From RDYJ01 sp034931405 (GTDB taxonomy: Bacteria > Cyanobacteriota > Cyanobacteriia > Cyanobacteriales > Nostocaceae): DNA of 64,000 bases. The stretch is taken from the NCBI RefSeq assembly GCF_034931405.1, contig NZ_JAYGHA010000026.1, positions 18,715 to 82,714 of the forward strand, in the 5' to 3' direction. Position 1 is the stretch's first letter. Every line of letters starts with the position of its first letter. Both the position numbers and the translations under genes were made by a program. This document shows, one piece after another, positions 17,970 through 26,521 of the stretch. The notes beneath the pieces were generated by a model. The model saw only the letters and a list, made by a program, of their open reading frames with translations, did not search any database and was not told the origin of the DNA.

Positions 17970-18252
17970 TGACTTCTCCTTCTACCACCCAATCTTCACC
18001 TTCAGCATCCCAAAATTCACCAGTTGTTAAGGTTTCTTTTGCCCATTCTACATCAGGATGTTCATCCAACCGTTTAGCAATTGTGAAACCTGATTTACTG
18101 TTATTTAAGATGTGGACTTGAGAAGGAGCAAGTGCATCAATTGTTTTACCAGCACTGTTTTTTCCTACAATTCCATGTAATCGGGAATTATCAAAATTGA
18201 CTTCTGTAGATTTATGGCTTTTGAAATTATGAAGTATGAGTTTTTCTAGCAT
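17962..18252 (-). pseudogene. AAA (AAA15/OLD-like) ATPase with large internal deletion
   Basis: The first 37 residues are a normal ABC/SMC-like ATPase start: MLEKLILHNFKSHKSTEVNF and the Walker A motif GIVGKNSAGKT. The sequence then jumps directly to IDALAPSQVHILNNSKSGFT and EWAKETLTTGEFWDAEGEDW, which looks like the very end of the same kind of protein. The helical insertion, signature, Walker B and most of the core are missing, so the 96-residue product cannot hydrolyse ATP. Deletion joined the two ends in frame. Confidence 0.75.
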
Positions 18253-18263
18253 ATTTTTATAGA

Positions 18264-18488
18264 TCACAATAATTCAGGAATATGTTCATTTTCATAGTTT
18301 TCAATTAATGCACCAATGACTTCCATAAGAGATGCGAGAGGATGAGTTTCATCTTCACCAATTTGATCAATAAGAGCATCAAGTATCTCAACTAAGTGTT
18401 CATATTCCGCTTCTGTGTGAGGGACAAAAACATTTTCGGTAATGGATGACCAAGCAGTGATAGTTTGATTGATGTTTAAACTTTGCAT
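18264..18488 (-). CDS. HigA-like antitoxin, lacking the HTH domain
   Basis: The sequence (FVPHTEAEYEHLVEILDALI, then HPLASLMEVIGALIENYENE) matches the N-terminal dimerisation part of HigA antitoxins paired with HigB. HigA normally continues into a DNA-binding helix-turn-helix; here it stops after PELL, giving 74 residues instead of about 120-140. The start codon overlaps the toxin stop (TAATG at 18486-18490), so the pair is coupled. It may still neutralise the toxin but is unlikely to bind its promoter. I took the ATG at 18488. Confidence 0.7.
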   Translation of the reverse strand: MQSLNINQTITAWSSITENVFVPHTEAEYEHLVEILDALIDQIGEDETHPLASLMEVIGALIENYENEHIPELL

Positions 18489-18775
18489 TATTCTTTCCAT
18501 TTTCCTTGATCATATTCTGGATGAGTTAACACTGCACGAATATAGATTTTTTGGCGGTTGTAGTGAATTGCAGCAATGAGTCTAATTTTGTTACCACCAA
18601 TGTTAAATACTGTTAATTTACCAACTTGATCTGCTGATGGAAACATTTCCCGGAGTTCTACAAATGAGGTAAATTCATTTTCCTTTACTAATTGATACCA
18701 CTGAGATAGAGCATTTTTTGTATCTGAATGGATTTTAGCAAATTCATTCAACCGTTTGCGAGTAATAACGTGCAT
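18488..18775 (-). CDS. HigB-family mRNA interferase toxin
   Basis: A 95-residue RelE/HigB-type toxin that is expected to cleave mRNA on the ribosome. Typical features are MHVITRKRLNEFAKIH, SFVELREMFPSADQVGKLTV, the basic NIGGNKIRLIAAIHYNRQKI strand block, and YIRAVLTHPEYDQGKWKE at the end. Toxin comes first and antitoxin second, the standard higBA order. The gene is intact while its partner antitoxin is short. Confidence 0.85.
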   Translation of the reverse strand: MHVITRKRLNEFAKIHSDTKNALSQWYQLVKENEFTSFVELREMFPSADQVGKLTVFNIGGNKIRLIAAIHYNRQKIYIRAVLTHPEYDQGKWKE

Positions 18776-18908
18776 CTAAAAAACCCTGATATCTTAATAA
18801 TTCTATCATCTTTCCATATTTAGGATATTTGAGATTTTGGTGCGATCGCTCTTTAGGGTTTGGGAAGTGAGATTACACACACGGTATTTATAATTCTTTT
18901 CAAGAATC

Positions 18909-20072
18909 CTAGTCCTCATAGATCCAATCAGGTTCTACCTCTCCAAAATCAATGACATCAGGTGTTTTCATCTCAATTTCAACATCATTTACCTCAAATT
19001 CTGCGCCAATTTTATTCAAATCACCTACAAATGAAACTAAAATATCTACATCCAAATTAGTTTGAATATTGTTACTACTACTCCCCATTGAAACATAATC
19101 TCTATCTATAGAATCCCACACAGAAAATGAAAAACTACACTCGATATTGACATCAATGCTCAATTTTGATTCAACTACCAACATATTATCATCTAAGTTC
19201 ACGGGTCTAAATATTATATTAGGAGGATCAATTAGCATAAATTCAAAGTCATTGAGACTTATTTCTGTTGATTCTAATTCCCAATAAAAGCCAGAATTTG
19301 CTTCTGGACTAATATCAATATCACTTATTTTATACTCCAAAGCATTAGTAATAGCTTGTTGTACATTATCAAGCTCACCTTTTTCATACCTTTCTGACAA
19401 ATATCTACATATATCATCAGCATCTTGAAGTTGGAATAATCCTAGAGCTACAGCAAAATCATCAACATAAATAAGTCTGTCTGAACCCTCACACAAATTT
19501 TTCCAATCATTATCAGACGAAACAACACAAATTTTTGTTTTGTTTTTATTAGCCCAGTTTTCTAAAGAAATCAAAGCAATAGCATCAGGAAATTCATTTT
19601 TCTTCTTACCTGTTTCTGAAAATGGAGGTTTTGCTTGAAAGTATTTGTCTATTAAATCACCAATCATTACATTGTCTTGAGCATTAATTATCTCTAAAGA
19701 CGTAGCCTTTTCAAAATTACTGAATCTCTCAAATGTGAATTCTTGTGGTTTATAATCACCAAAAATAGAGTTTTTTATTTTTTCAAGTTCCTCATCCTTA
19801 ATATGCCAGTGTTACTTTGCTTGCTTGAGAGATTTGTCAATGTTGCTGTGTGCGTCTTTTGCTTTCTCTGTTAGATGTGATATTGTCTCTTTTTTGACAA
19901 CTTCAGAAAGAATGAATCTTGTAGCACTATCTCGAAATTGTTCTAGTTGCTTAAGTAAACCTGACTCTAACCGCAGCCCCTGAGCATCAAAAATAGATGT
20001 ATCGAGGGTAATAGCTCCAACTTTACCCGTTCTGACAAGATTTTTAAGTTTGTCTATTTCTCTTAGTTCCAT
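18909..20072 (-). pseudogene. PIN-domain (DUF4935-like) protein split by an in-frame stop
   Basis: Two open frames in the same reading frame are separated by a single TAA at 19812-19814. The first 86 codons hold a PIN start (GAITLDTSIFDAQGLRLESG, with the first Asp, and FILSEVVKKETISHL, with the Glu). After the stop, reading continues as HWHIKDEELEKI up to NEFPDAIALISLENWANKNK and ICVVSSDNDWKN, the other acidic PIN residues, then about 150 residues of strand-rich tail. One substitution would restore a 387-residue protein. It may be a nonsense mutation, a sequencing error or a recent inactivation. Confidence 0.8.
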
Positions 20073-20304
20073 ATAGGTAAAATACTGGTAGATATCAATT
20101 CAAGAAATCATTATATTATATCACTCTATTTTTAACTCCGTATTTTTCATCCTTATTAATACAATTAAATTTCTATTATTCACCAACTAAATTTAATTAC
20201 ACATTTTAACTTTTTTAAAAAATAATGACAACTTGCCAATAATTATGTAAAATAATATTATTCTTAGCTACTTAACACTAGGTTTATAAAAAGGAAAAAC
20301 TGTT

Positions 20305-20529
20305 ATGCAAAAGCGGATAACTATTCATCCAGATATTTGCAATGGAAAACCTGTTATTACTAACACTCGAATTTCTGTACAAACAATTATGGAATTTTTA
20401 GGTGCAGGAGATTCTATCGAAGAAATTTTGGAAGAATACCCATCTTTAGAAAGAGAAGATATTTATGCTTGTATCCAATTCGCAGCAAAATTGATGGGGA
20501 ATCATTACGAAGTGAGAAAAATTGCATGA
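20305..20529 (+). CDS. DUF433 antitoxin-type protein
   Basis: A 74-residue DUF433 protein: RITIHPDICNGKPVITNTRI followed by VQTIMEFLGAGDSIEEILEE and DIYACIQFAAKL. DUF433 has a homeodomain-like fold and forms VapB-like antitoxins for DUF5615 toxins. The next gene starts inside its stop codon (ATGA, 20526-20529), and that gene is a DUF5615 protein, so the pair is clear. AAAAAGGAAAAACTG precedes the ATG. Confidence 0.9.
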   Translation: MQKRITIHPDICNGKPVITNTRISVQTIMEFLGAGDSIEEILEEYPSLEREDIYACIQFAAKLMGNHYEVRKIA

Positions 20530-20867
20530 ATGGGTTTTTATTTGATGAAAATCTCCCCACTAAAATCCAATTTACTCCATCTTTACCCATCATTCATGTT
20601 TCTATTTTAGGGAATAGTCCAAGTGATACCCAAATCTGGGAGTATGCAAAGGAAAAAGAATTGGTGATTGTTACTAAAGATGCAGATTTTTCAGATCGGT
20701 TGATGGTTGATTCTTCTCCACCTAAAATAGTGCATCTACGTTTTGGAAATATGCGAAAACGTGAATTTCACTCATTTCTAGCTAAAGTTTGGACAGAGAT
20801 TGAAATGTTAGTCACTGATCACAAGCTAATCAATGTTTATTCAGATCAAATTGAAGCATTTAAATAG
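20526..20867 (+). CDS. DUF5615 PIN-like toxin
   Basis: DUF5615 proteins (Mut7-C/PIN-like) are the toxin partners of DUF433 antitoxins. Here MNGFLFDENLPTKIQF has the first acidic pair (DEN), ELVIVTKDADFSDRL the second (KDADF), and PPKIVHLRFGN the conserved C-terminal strand. The 113-residue length is typical. Start is the ATG at 20526 overlapping the upstream stop. The pair is intact and lies immediately before the convergent xisA. Confidence 0.9.
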   Translation: MNGFLFDENLPTKIQFTPSLPIIHVSILGNSPSDTQIWEYAKEKELVIVTKDADFSDRLMVDSSPPKIVHLRFGNMRKREFHSFLAKVWTEIEMLVTDHKLINVYSDQIEAFK

Positions 20868-20883
20868 TGTTATGGTGCATTAC

Positions 20884-22185
20884 TTAACTGCGTTTATAAA
20901 CCATTTCCATCCTCAACTTCTCAACCTCAATCTTCAACCTTTCATTCTCCATTTTTAACCCCGTATTTTCATCCTTAATCAACTCCACCTCATTCCGTTT
21001 ACTCAAAGCCTGATTAATTGCCAACTTCCGCATATCTAAAGAGAACCAACGTTGATAAGTTTTCGTATGAATCTGCACACTATGACCCAAATTATCCGCC
21101 GCAGCTTTAATAGGAACTCCCAAAATATGCGCTCTAATTGCCCAACCATGACGTAAATCATAAGGTTTAAAATCCAAACCAATTTTTCTAAACCACCAAC
21201 TCACCCTTTGGATTAAAGCCGTGATTTCTGCATGATTATTCTGGTCTTTTTTACTAATGGCTATAGTCAACATTTCTAAATACTTAGGATTCCTTAAATC
21301 AAATTCATCAATCCATTCCTTATATAAAGGTAAAGCTTCCCTTTCACCAGTTTTACAATCTTTATCAACCTTCCAAGTTAAATCTATATTTTCATCACTC
21401 AACCACCAATCAATATGAGGATTAACAAAAAGCTCACGGGGACGTAAACCAAAAACCGCCAACATTCCATAAGTCCAACGCCAAAGTTGCCAACTATCTT
21501 TCACATCTTGATTAACTTGTTTACCTCGATTATTCAGATATTTATCAAACTTGTAAAATCCCGTAACTATTTCCTTATCTGTAGGAATATTTCGAGAATT
21601 ACTTTCAGGAACTTTAGAATAATTAGTTAAATTAATTTCAATTTTAAAAAGTTGACAAAATACAGAAATAGCTCTCACAGCATTATATTTAGCCCATTCC
21701 TTATCTATTTTCTCAATTGCATTAATCAAAACTTCCCCAATTGCCAAATCATCAACTTTTGTATAACGCTTAATTCTAGAAAAATAATAGAAAAAAGTAT
21801 GTTCACTTTTAGTCGTGCGTTTATGGGTTTTAAAATATTCCTCCTCAAATTTTTCTAATAACTCACCAATAGTTTTTAACTCCTTTTTAATTGCCTCATT
21901 TCCCAAATATTTATCATTCCAAACAAAACTTTTTCTAGCAATTAACTTACCCAACTCATAAGCTTCTTCTTCCGCCGTTTTCAAGCCTGGTAAATTTGCC
22001 GGAATATTTAAACTGAGATTGTATTGCTTTTTTCCCGTTCCCCTTATATCCACATCTCCCGGTTTAATAGGTAAAGTTGCCCGTAATTGCAGACATCCAT
22101 TAGATTCTCTAATTGTTACCCTAACCTTCGCAGACTTCAAACGCAGATTTACTTGCTGTATTTCCTGTGTTAAATTTGGATTCAT
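20884..22185 (-). CDS. xisA: XisA-like site-specific tyrosine recombinase
   Basis: This is the excisase expected to remove the nifD element. Catalytic positions can be placed: R248 in FGLRPRE, K278 in CKTGERE, R345 in YDLRHGW, H368 in NLGHSVQ and the nucleophile Y377 in HTKTYQRW. Box II reads Y-x-x-R (Y342) in place of the usual H-x-x-R, a departure I recall for XisA/XisC recombinases. A C-terminal coiled coil follows (residues 400-430). At 433 residues it is near full length. It lies 4.3 kb inside the right border. Expression should be limited to differentiating heterocysts. Confidence 0.93.
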   Translation of the reverse strand: MNPNLTQEIQQVNLRLKSAKVRVTIRESNGCLQLRATLPIKPGDVDIRGTGKKQYNLSLNIPANLPGLKTAEEEAYELGKLIARKSFVWNDKYLGNEAIKKELKTIGELLEKFEEEYFKTHKRTTKSEHTFFYYFSRIKRYTKVDDLAIGEVLINAIEKIDKEWAKYNAVRAISVFCQLFKIEINLTNYSKVPESNSRNIPTDKEIVTGFYKFDKYLNNRGKQVNQDVKDSWQLWRWTYGMLAVFGLRPRELFVNPHIDWWLSDENIDLTWKVDKDCKTGEREALPLYKEWIDEFDLRNPKYLEMLTIAISKKDQNNHAEITALIQRVSWWFRKIGLDFKPYDLRHGWAIRAHILGVPIKAAADNLGHSVQIHTKTYQRWFSLDMRKLAINQALSKRNEVELIKDENTGLKMENERLKIEVEKLRMEMVYKRS

Positions 22186-22385
22186 CTTGGTTTTTTTGTA
22201 GCGTTCGTGTAGCGTGCTGAAGACATTGGCTTCAAATGTAATTTTCTATTAGCTTATATTTAGCCAAAAAATAAATATGTCTAATGCAAACATAGTTTCT
22301 CGCTAACTTTTCTGAACTTTTACCCCAAAAGCAACAATTAAAGCCTATAATTTCTTTTTGATACAGGTTTTTATACAGAAATTCT

Positions 22386-23426
22386 ATGAATCTATCTGGT
22401 GCTGAGTTAAAAAAATTAGTGAATGCCATTATTAGTGCTTATCCCACTAAAGAGGATTTAGCAATGATGGTTCAGTTTGAATTAGCAGAAAATTTAGAGG
22501 CGATCGCCGGCGGTGGCAATCTTACCCAGTTAGTATTTAATCTAGTCACAAAATGGGCAATTCCTAGAGGCAAAATCTCCCTTCTAATTATAGCAGCTTA
22601 TGAAACAAATCCGGGTAATCCAGAACTCAAAGAATTTTATGAATCTATGGTTATCAAGAAACGGTTTATTGTAGATTCTGCCATCAAAAAACCAGATTTT
22701 GGACCCGATATTAACTGGCGTGGAGAAACCGATGAAATTCAACTCCAAAGTTGGCTACAACCTGAACCAGATTATTGGGATGTAGGATTTTTAAAACGAG
22801 CTATCGCCCAATCATCTTCAGTTTGTCGGATTGAAATTCCGTCTCGTAATATTATGGGAACAGGAGTTTTAATTACTCCTAATAAAGTCCTGACTAACTA
22901 TCATGTTTTAAAATATAGTGAAGAAGATAACCTAGAAAATAATGCTTTAAATGCCATTTTAAAATTTGGCTGCTTAACTTCAGATAATAGAGTAGAAACC
23001 CAAGGTAAATCTTTTCAATTAGATAGAGAACACCCAATTTTATGCTCTAGTAAAACAGAAGATTTGGATTATGTTTTATTACAAGTAGAAGCGAAAATTA
23101 CTCAAGCAACTGACATTAAACCTGCTCGTTGGGATAGTCAAAAATTACCTATAGAAAAGATGGGAATCAGTGTCCTACAACATCCTGAAGGAGACTCAAT
23201 GAAATTATCAGTTAGTCAAGATGGTATTACAGGAGTTTACCAAAATAGTGGTTTAGTTCAATATGTGAATAAAACCGCTGTAGGATCAAGTGGTTCACCT
23301 TGTTTTGATGAAAATTGGTATTTAGTAGCATTACATCATGCCCAAAAAGCGAAAACCTTTGGCTCAATTAGAGAGGGGATTTTATTTGCTAATATATATC
23401 AAGAAATTAAAGATTTTTTAAATTAA
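22386..23426 (+). CDS. EAD1-trypsin-like serine protease
   Basis: Residues 1-90 are an Effector-Associated Domain 1 (GAELKKLVNAIISAYPTKED, then FELAENLEAIAGGGNLTQLV), a death-domain-like adaptor fold. Residues 140-340 are a trypsin-like protease with a full triad: His173 in TNYHVL, Asp228 in DLDYVLL, Ser302 in GSSGSP. In the conflict systems described by Aravind and colleagues, EADs bring effector proteases to a sensor carrying the same domain. The third gene of this operon carries a matching EAD1. Cytosolic; no signal peptide. It heads a tightly spaced three-gene operon. Confidence 0.87.
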   Translation: MNLSGAELKKLVNAIISAYPTKEDLAMMVQFELAENLEAIAGGGNLTQLVFNLVTKWAIPRGKISLLIIAAYETNPGNPELKEFYESMVIKKRFIVDSAIKKPDFGPDINWRGETDEIQLQSWLQPEPDYWDVGFLKRAIAQSSSVCRIEIPSRNIMGTGVLITPNKVLTNYHVLKYSEEDNLENNALNAILKFGCLTSDNRVETQGKSFQLDREHPILCSSKTEDLDYVLLQVEAKITQATDIKPARWDSQKLPIEKMGISVLQHPEGDSMKLSVSQDGITGVYQNSGLVQYVNKTAVGSSGSPCFDENWYLVALHHAQKAKTFGSIREGILFANIYQEIKDFLN

Positions 23427-23440
23427 TTTAAGGAGCTACT

Positions 23441-23869
23441 ATGGGACGCAGAATCATTACCAATCAGCTACAATCTAAAGGCGAAGAAGCCAAGTTAGAC
23501 GGATATTTTGATAAGTTAATTAAATATATTCCCACGGAAATTGTCGGTGCTTGGATTGCGATTACAGGACTAATTAAAGGTGCTAGTAATATACCCATAA
23601 ATACTATATTATGGATTTTATTCATTATCTTTACTGGACTAACTGCTCTTTATATTCTCAAGCAAACCTTTGAACCAAAAAAGCCCCTAGCGATTAAACA
23701 AACGATCATTTCCACTATAGCTTTTATTGTTTGGGTATTGGCATTAGGAGAACCTTTTGATTCTTTGAGTTTTTATAATCCTGTTTATGGATCTATTTTG
23801 TTGATTTTGTATAATTTAACTATTCCTTTAATTAATCCTGTTGAAGATATCAAGAAAAAATCAGTTTAA
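23441..23869 (+). CDS. Small multi-pass membrane protein in the EAD1 operon
   Basis: The 142-residue protein has three or four predicted membrane helices (around residues 30-48, 55-75, 85-102 and 115-133). They follow a short charged N-terminus, LDGYFDKLIKYIPTEIVGAW. I do not know the family. It starts 14 bases after the protease gene with a good AAGGAG site and ends 15 bases before the EAD1-TM-TPR gene. This suggests a membrane anchor or pore component of the same system. Confidence 0.8.
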   Translation: MGRRIITNQLQSKGEEAKLDGYFDKLIKYIPTEIVGAWIAITGLIKGASNIPINTILWILFIIFTGLTALYILKQTFEPKKPLAIKQTIISTIAFIVWVLALGEPFDSLSFYNPVYGSILLILYNLTIPLINPVEDIKKKSV

Positions 23870-23884
23870 TGAGGAGATTGATTT

Positions 23885-25429
23885 ATGAAATTATCATCAG
23901 ATGCTCGTAAACAACTATTAAAAGTAATTATTGATAGTTATCCAGACATAGCTGATCTGGAGATATTGCTTAGACTTGAATTAGGAGAAAATTTAGATAA
24001 TATTGCAGGTGGAAGTACCAATAAACAAAAAGTTTTTAAGCTGATTGAATGGGCGGATACTAGAGGAAAATTACAAGATTTACTGAATGCTATTTCTCAA
24101 AATCTTCCTGATAATATAGAATTACAAGAAACTCTTAAAATTTTGCTAGAAAAATCTTCTCAAGATAATAAAATAAATCCAGACTATCATCAAGATGATC
24201 AAAAAAGTCGAAACAAGAAGAAAATATTTTTATTTCTTAACTTGTTTTTAGGTATATTAATCATCCCCATTGGTATTATTGTGCATAAAAATTTTAATCA
24301 ACCCCGCTTATCTTGTGATGATACAGAATTACAAAAAAAAGATAATAGTATAAAAATTATTATCTCTAACTTTAATGGTAGTATTTCACCAAGATTAGAA
24401 AATTATTTATATCAAAAATTTGATAATCCAGATGATCAACTTACATCCAACGCATCAAAAGTTGTCGTTTGTTTGACTACTAATACAAAACAAAAAATTA
24501 CCAATAATTTAGAGGCTAGAGAACTTGGTAAACAACTCTTCCCTAAAAAAAGTAGAGATTTAGTATTAATAATTTGGCTAAATGAATCAACATTGACAGG
24601 TGGAATAGAATTTATTAATGATAATATGCCAGATATTCCTCTTACTTTTGATTTAGATGTAGAAAATAATACTCGTAAAATTTTAGATAATAAATTTGCT
24701 AACAAAGTTTACTTATTTACCAGTTATGGACTAAGCAAAATTTTTTATTATAAACTTAATAAATTGGTACTATCTCAAGAATATCTTCATAATGCTTTAG
24801 ATAAAACTGTTAATTGTAATATAAAAAAGTCCGAAGAAATAGCTAAAAATCAGGAAATTGCTAGGCTATATTTTGAATTAGGATTATTTTACGAGGATCA
24901 AAGATTTACTAATATAGAAGCAGCACTAAAATCTTATGAATGTGGATTAAAGATTGATAATAATGCCAATAACATCCGTTTTCAAATTGCAAATATTTAT
25001 AATAAAAAAGGAGAGAAATCAAAAGCTAAACTAATATATACAGAATTAACTAATTCTGACAGAGTTCCTAGTGAAATTAAATCTTTATCTTTTGCTCAAA
25101 TTGGTATCTTATTAGCCAAAGAAAGCAAATGTGAGCAAGCCGAACAAGAGTTCAATAAATCTGTTGCATCTGACTTATCTCTTGGATTAGAAGTAAGAGC
25201 ATCTACCAGATTTTTTGACTGTAAAAAATTTGAGGGTGCTATTGAAGATTTATACACACTTTGTCCAGAAATTGATCAAGATTGTCAAAATATTCTTATA
25301 TTATATCATGATAAATTACTTCAGCTTGAACAATCCCAACAATTGTATATAGTAGAAAAACTAAACAAACTAAAACAATCTCAGCCAAAATGGAAACGAA
25401 TTATTAATGGAATTTTAGAAAATTCATAG
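23885..25429 (+). CDS. EAD1-transmembrane-TPR protein
   Basis: Domain order: EAD1 at residues 1-90 (LSSDARKQLLKVIIDSYPDI and LELGENLDNIAGGSTNKQKV, clearly related to the EAD1 of the protease two genes upstream); one membrane helix near 115-135 (IFLFLNLFLGILIIPIGIIV); an extracytoplasmic or lumenal strand-rich domain (about 140-300); then TPR-like helical repeats (about 325-480, with ARLYFELGLFYEDQRF and IRFQIANIYNKKGEKSKAKL). It has no enzymatic motif and could be the sensor or scaffold that recruits the EAD1 protease. The final gene of the operon. Confidence 0.83.
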   Translation: MKLSSDARKQLLKVIIDSYPDIADLEILLRLELGENLDNIAGGSTNKQKVFKLIEWADTRGKLQDLLNAISQNLPDNIELQETLKILLEKSSQDNKINPDYHQDDQKSRNKKKIFLFLNLFLGILIIPIGIIVHKNFNQPRLSCDDTELQKKDNSIKIIISNFNGSISPRLENYLYQKFDNPDDQLTSNASKVVVCLTTNTKQKITNNLEARELGKQLFPKKSRDLVLIIWLNESTLTGGIEFINDNMPDIPLTFDLDVENNTRKILDNKFANKVYLFTSYGLSKIFYYKLNKLVLSQEYLHNALDKTVNCNIKKSEEIAKNQEIARLYFELGLFYEDQRFTNIEAALKSYECGLKIDNNANNIRFQIANIYNKKGEKSKAKLIYTELTNSDRVPSEIKSLSFAQIGILLAKESKCEQAEQEFNKSVASDLSLGLEVRASTRFFDCKKFEGAIEDLYTLCPEIDQDCQNILILYHDKLLQLEQSQQLYIVEKLNKLKQSQPKWKRIINGILENS

Positions 25430-25481
25430 GCATTACTGACTCACGATATAAACTAAACATAATTGTTTGGTTAAGAGTTTT

Positions 25482-26123
25482 TCAACATTTGCATCTTCCG
25501 TTGATTCGCAGATGAGGTAGACCATCATTACATTCTTGACCACAACTGGGATCATAATTAATTGATAACTCAAAACTTAATGTATTTGTGTTTGTACTTT
25601 CTGTAGTTCTCAAATTACTCATAGGTGCGTTCATTCGCAACCTATCTGATTCTCTTACTGAAGGTTGAGGATAACTAAAATTAATTAATAACCTAAGATA
25701 TAATTTTTTTATGGGAATAATACCCAAAAGATACTGATTGAGATATTCATATAATCTTTCTACTAATGAATCTCTAACGTCTGTTTTTAAACTATTTGAT
25801 ATATTTCCTGAATTAGCAGAATTGATTAATGCTTTACCTATCGCCACACTATATAATTTTGCTTCTTCATATAAGCGTTGAGATTCTTCCTCAGTAGCAG
25901 TATCAGAAATCTCTACAACCTTATATTCTAATTGTAATCCTACCATCTTATTTGAACTATTTAAACGCTCTAACTCGCCTAATATAGCTAATTCTGCCAT
26001 TCTTAACGCACGATATAAAGCAAATTCAGGAATAGGACTATCATTAGGAGGATTAAGAAGTTCCTTTTCTTGTGCAATCAAACTTTGTTCTAAATTAACT
26101 TTTCTTTCAGTCATAATACCCAC
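25482..26123 (-). CDS. Hypothetical protein with Cys-rich C-terminus
   Basis: I do not recognise the family. The first 75% is helical and charged (FALYRALRMAELAILGELER), and the protein ends in a compact Cys motif (CGQECNDGLPHLRINGRCKC) that could bind a metal or form disulfides. It converges on the EAD1 operon. Its upstream side is an assembly gap (26179-26275), so promoter and neighbours are not visible. Start at the ATG 26123; MTERKVN at 26114 is an alternative. Confidence 0.65.
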   Translation of the reverse strand: MGIMTERKVNLEQSLIAQEKELLNPPNDSPIPEFALYRALRMAELAILGELERLNSSNKMVGLQLEYKVVEISDTATEEESQRLYEEAKLYSVAIGKALINSANSGNISNSLKTDVRDSLVERLYEYLNQYLLGIIPIKKLYLRLLINFSYPQPSVRESDRLRMNAPMSNLRTTESTNTNTLSFELSINYDPSCGQECNDGLPHLRINGRCKC

Positions 26124-26178
26124 TCCTCTTAATATAGCTCCGTTACTATAGGACTCATATTTGAATTTTGAAAAAATC

Positions 26179-26275
26179 NNNNNNNNNNNNNNNNNNNNNN
26201 NNNNNNNNNNNNNNNNNNNNNNNNNNNNNNNNNNNNNNNNNNNNNNNNNNNNNNNNNNNNNNNNNNNNNNNNNNN
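26179..26275. other. Assembly gap (97 N)
   Basis: A run of undetermined bases lies 246 bases inside the right border of the nifD element. The true length and content are unknown, so the element size of about 18.2 kb is provisional. Flanking sequence is AT-rich and repeated, which may explain the failed assembly. Confidence 0.99.
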
Positions 26276-26521
26276 ATCCCTATATTCACTCAAAGGTTGA
26301 TAGAAAATCTCCATCAAACCATTGTATAGCTGATATTGTATCAAAATGTACAAACAACACCTCTTTTTATAACATTTATTTGTATCAAAATTTTCAAACT
26401 TTAAAAATCTTTAGAGTTACGACAAAAAATAAAAAATATCCTGTAAATCCTCAAATCCTGGAAATCCTGATATGGCTTGCGCCACGCTACGCTATCAGAC
26501 CAATTAAACCACCAAAATAAA

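Larger units (their letters stand above)
8290..26521. mobile_element. nifD excision element, about 18.2 kb
   Basis: The element interrupts nifD between TACTCCG repeats at 8290 and 26522 and encodes a XisA-like tyrosine recombinase near its right side. Recombination between the repeats would release a circle of about 18,232 bp (inexact because of an N gap at 26179-26275) and fuse nifD in frame. Established knowledge: in Anabaena PCC 7120 an 11-kb element is removed by XisA late in heterocyst differentiation. The cargo here is mostly toxin-antitoxin, nuclease, transposase and conflict-type genes, several decayed. Because vegetative cells keep the element, the cargo would act in the germ line and be lost only from terminal heterocysts. 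Confidence 0.95.

Noticed and set aside
17830..18030. Plus-strand frame across the ATPase/TOPRIM junction
   Set aside because: It is antisense to the broken defence pair and has no protein-like features.
26129..26520. Two open frames spanning the N gap
   Set aside because: They are open only because N codons are not read as stops; the flanking residues show no family features.
26477..26521. ATG at 26477 as an independent start for a 63-residue protein
   Set aside because: Its first 15 codons are element sequence made of a palindromic repeat; the rest is the NifD C-terminus, which belongs to the gene restored by excision.
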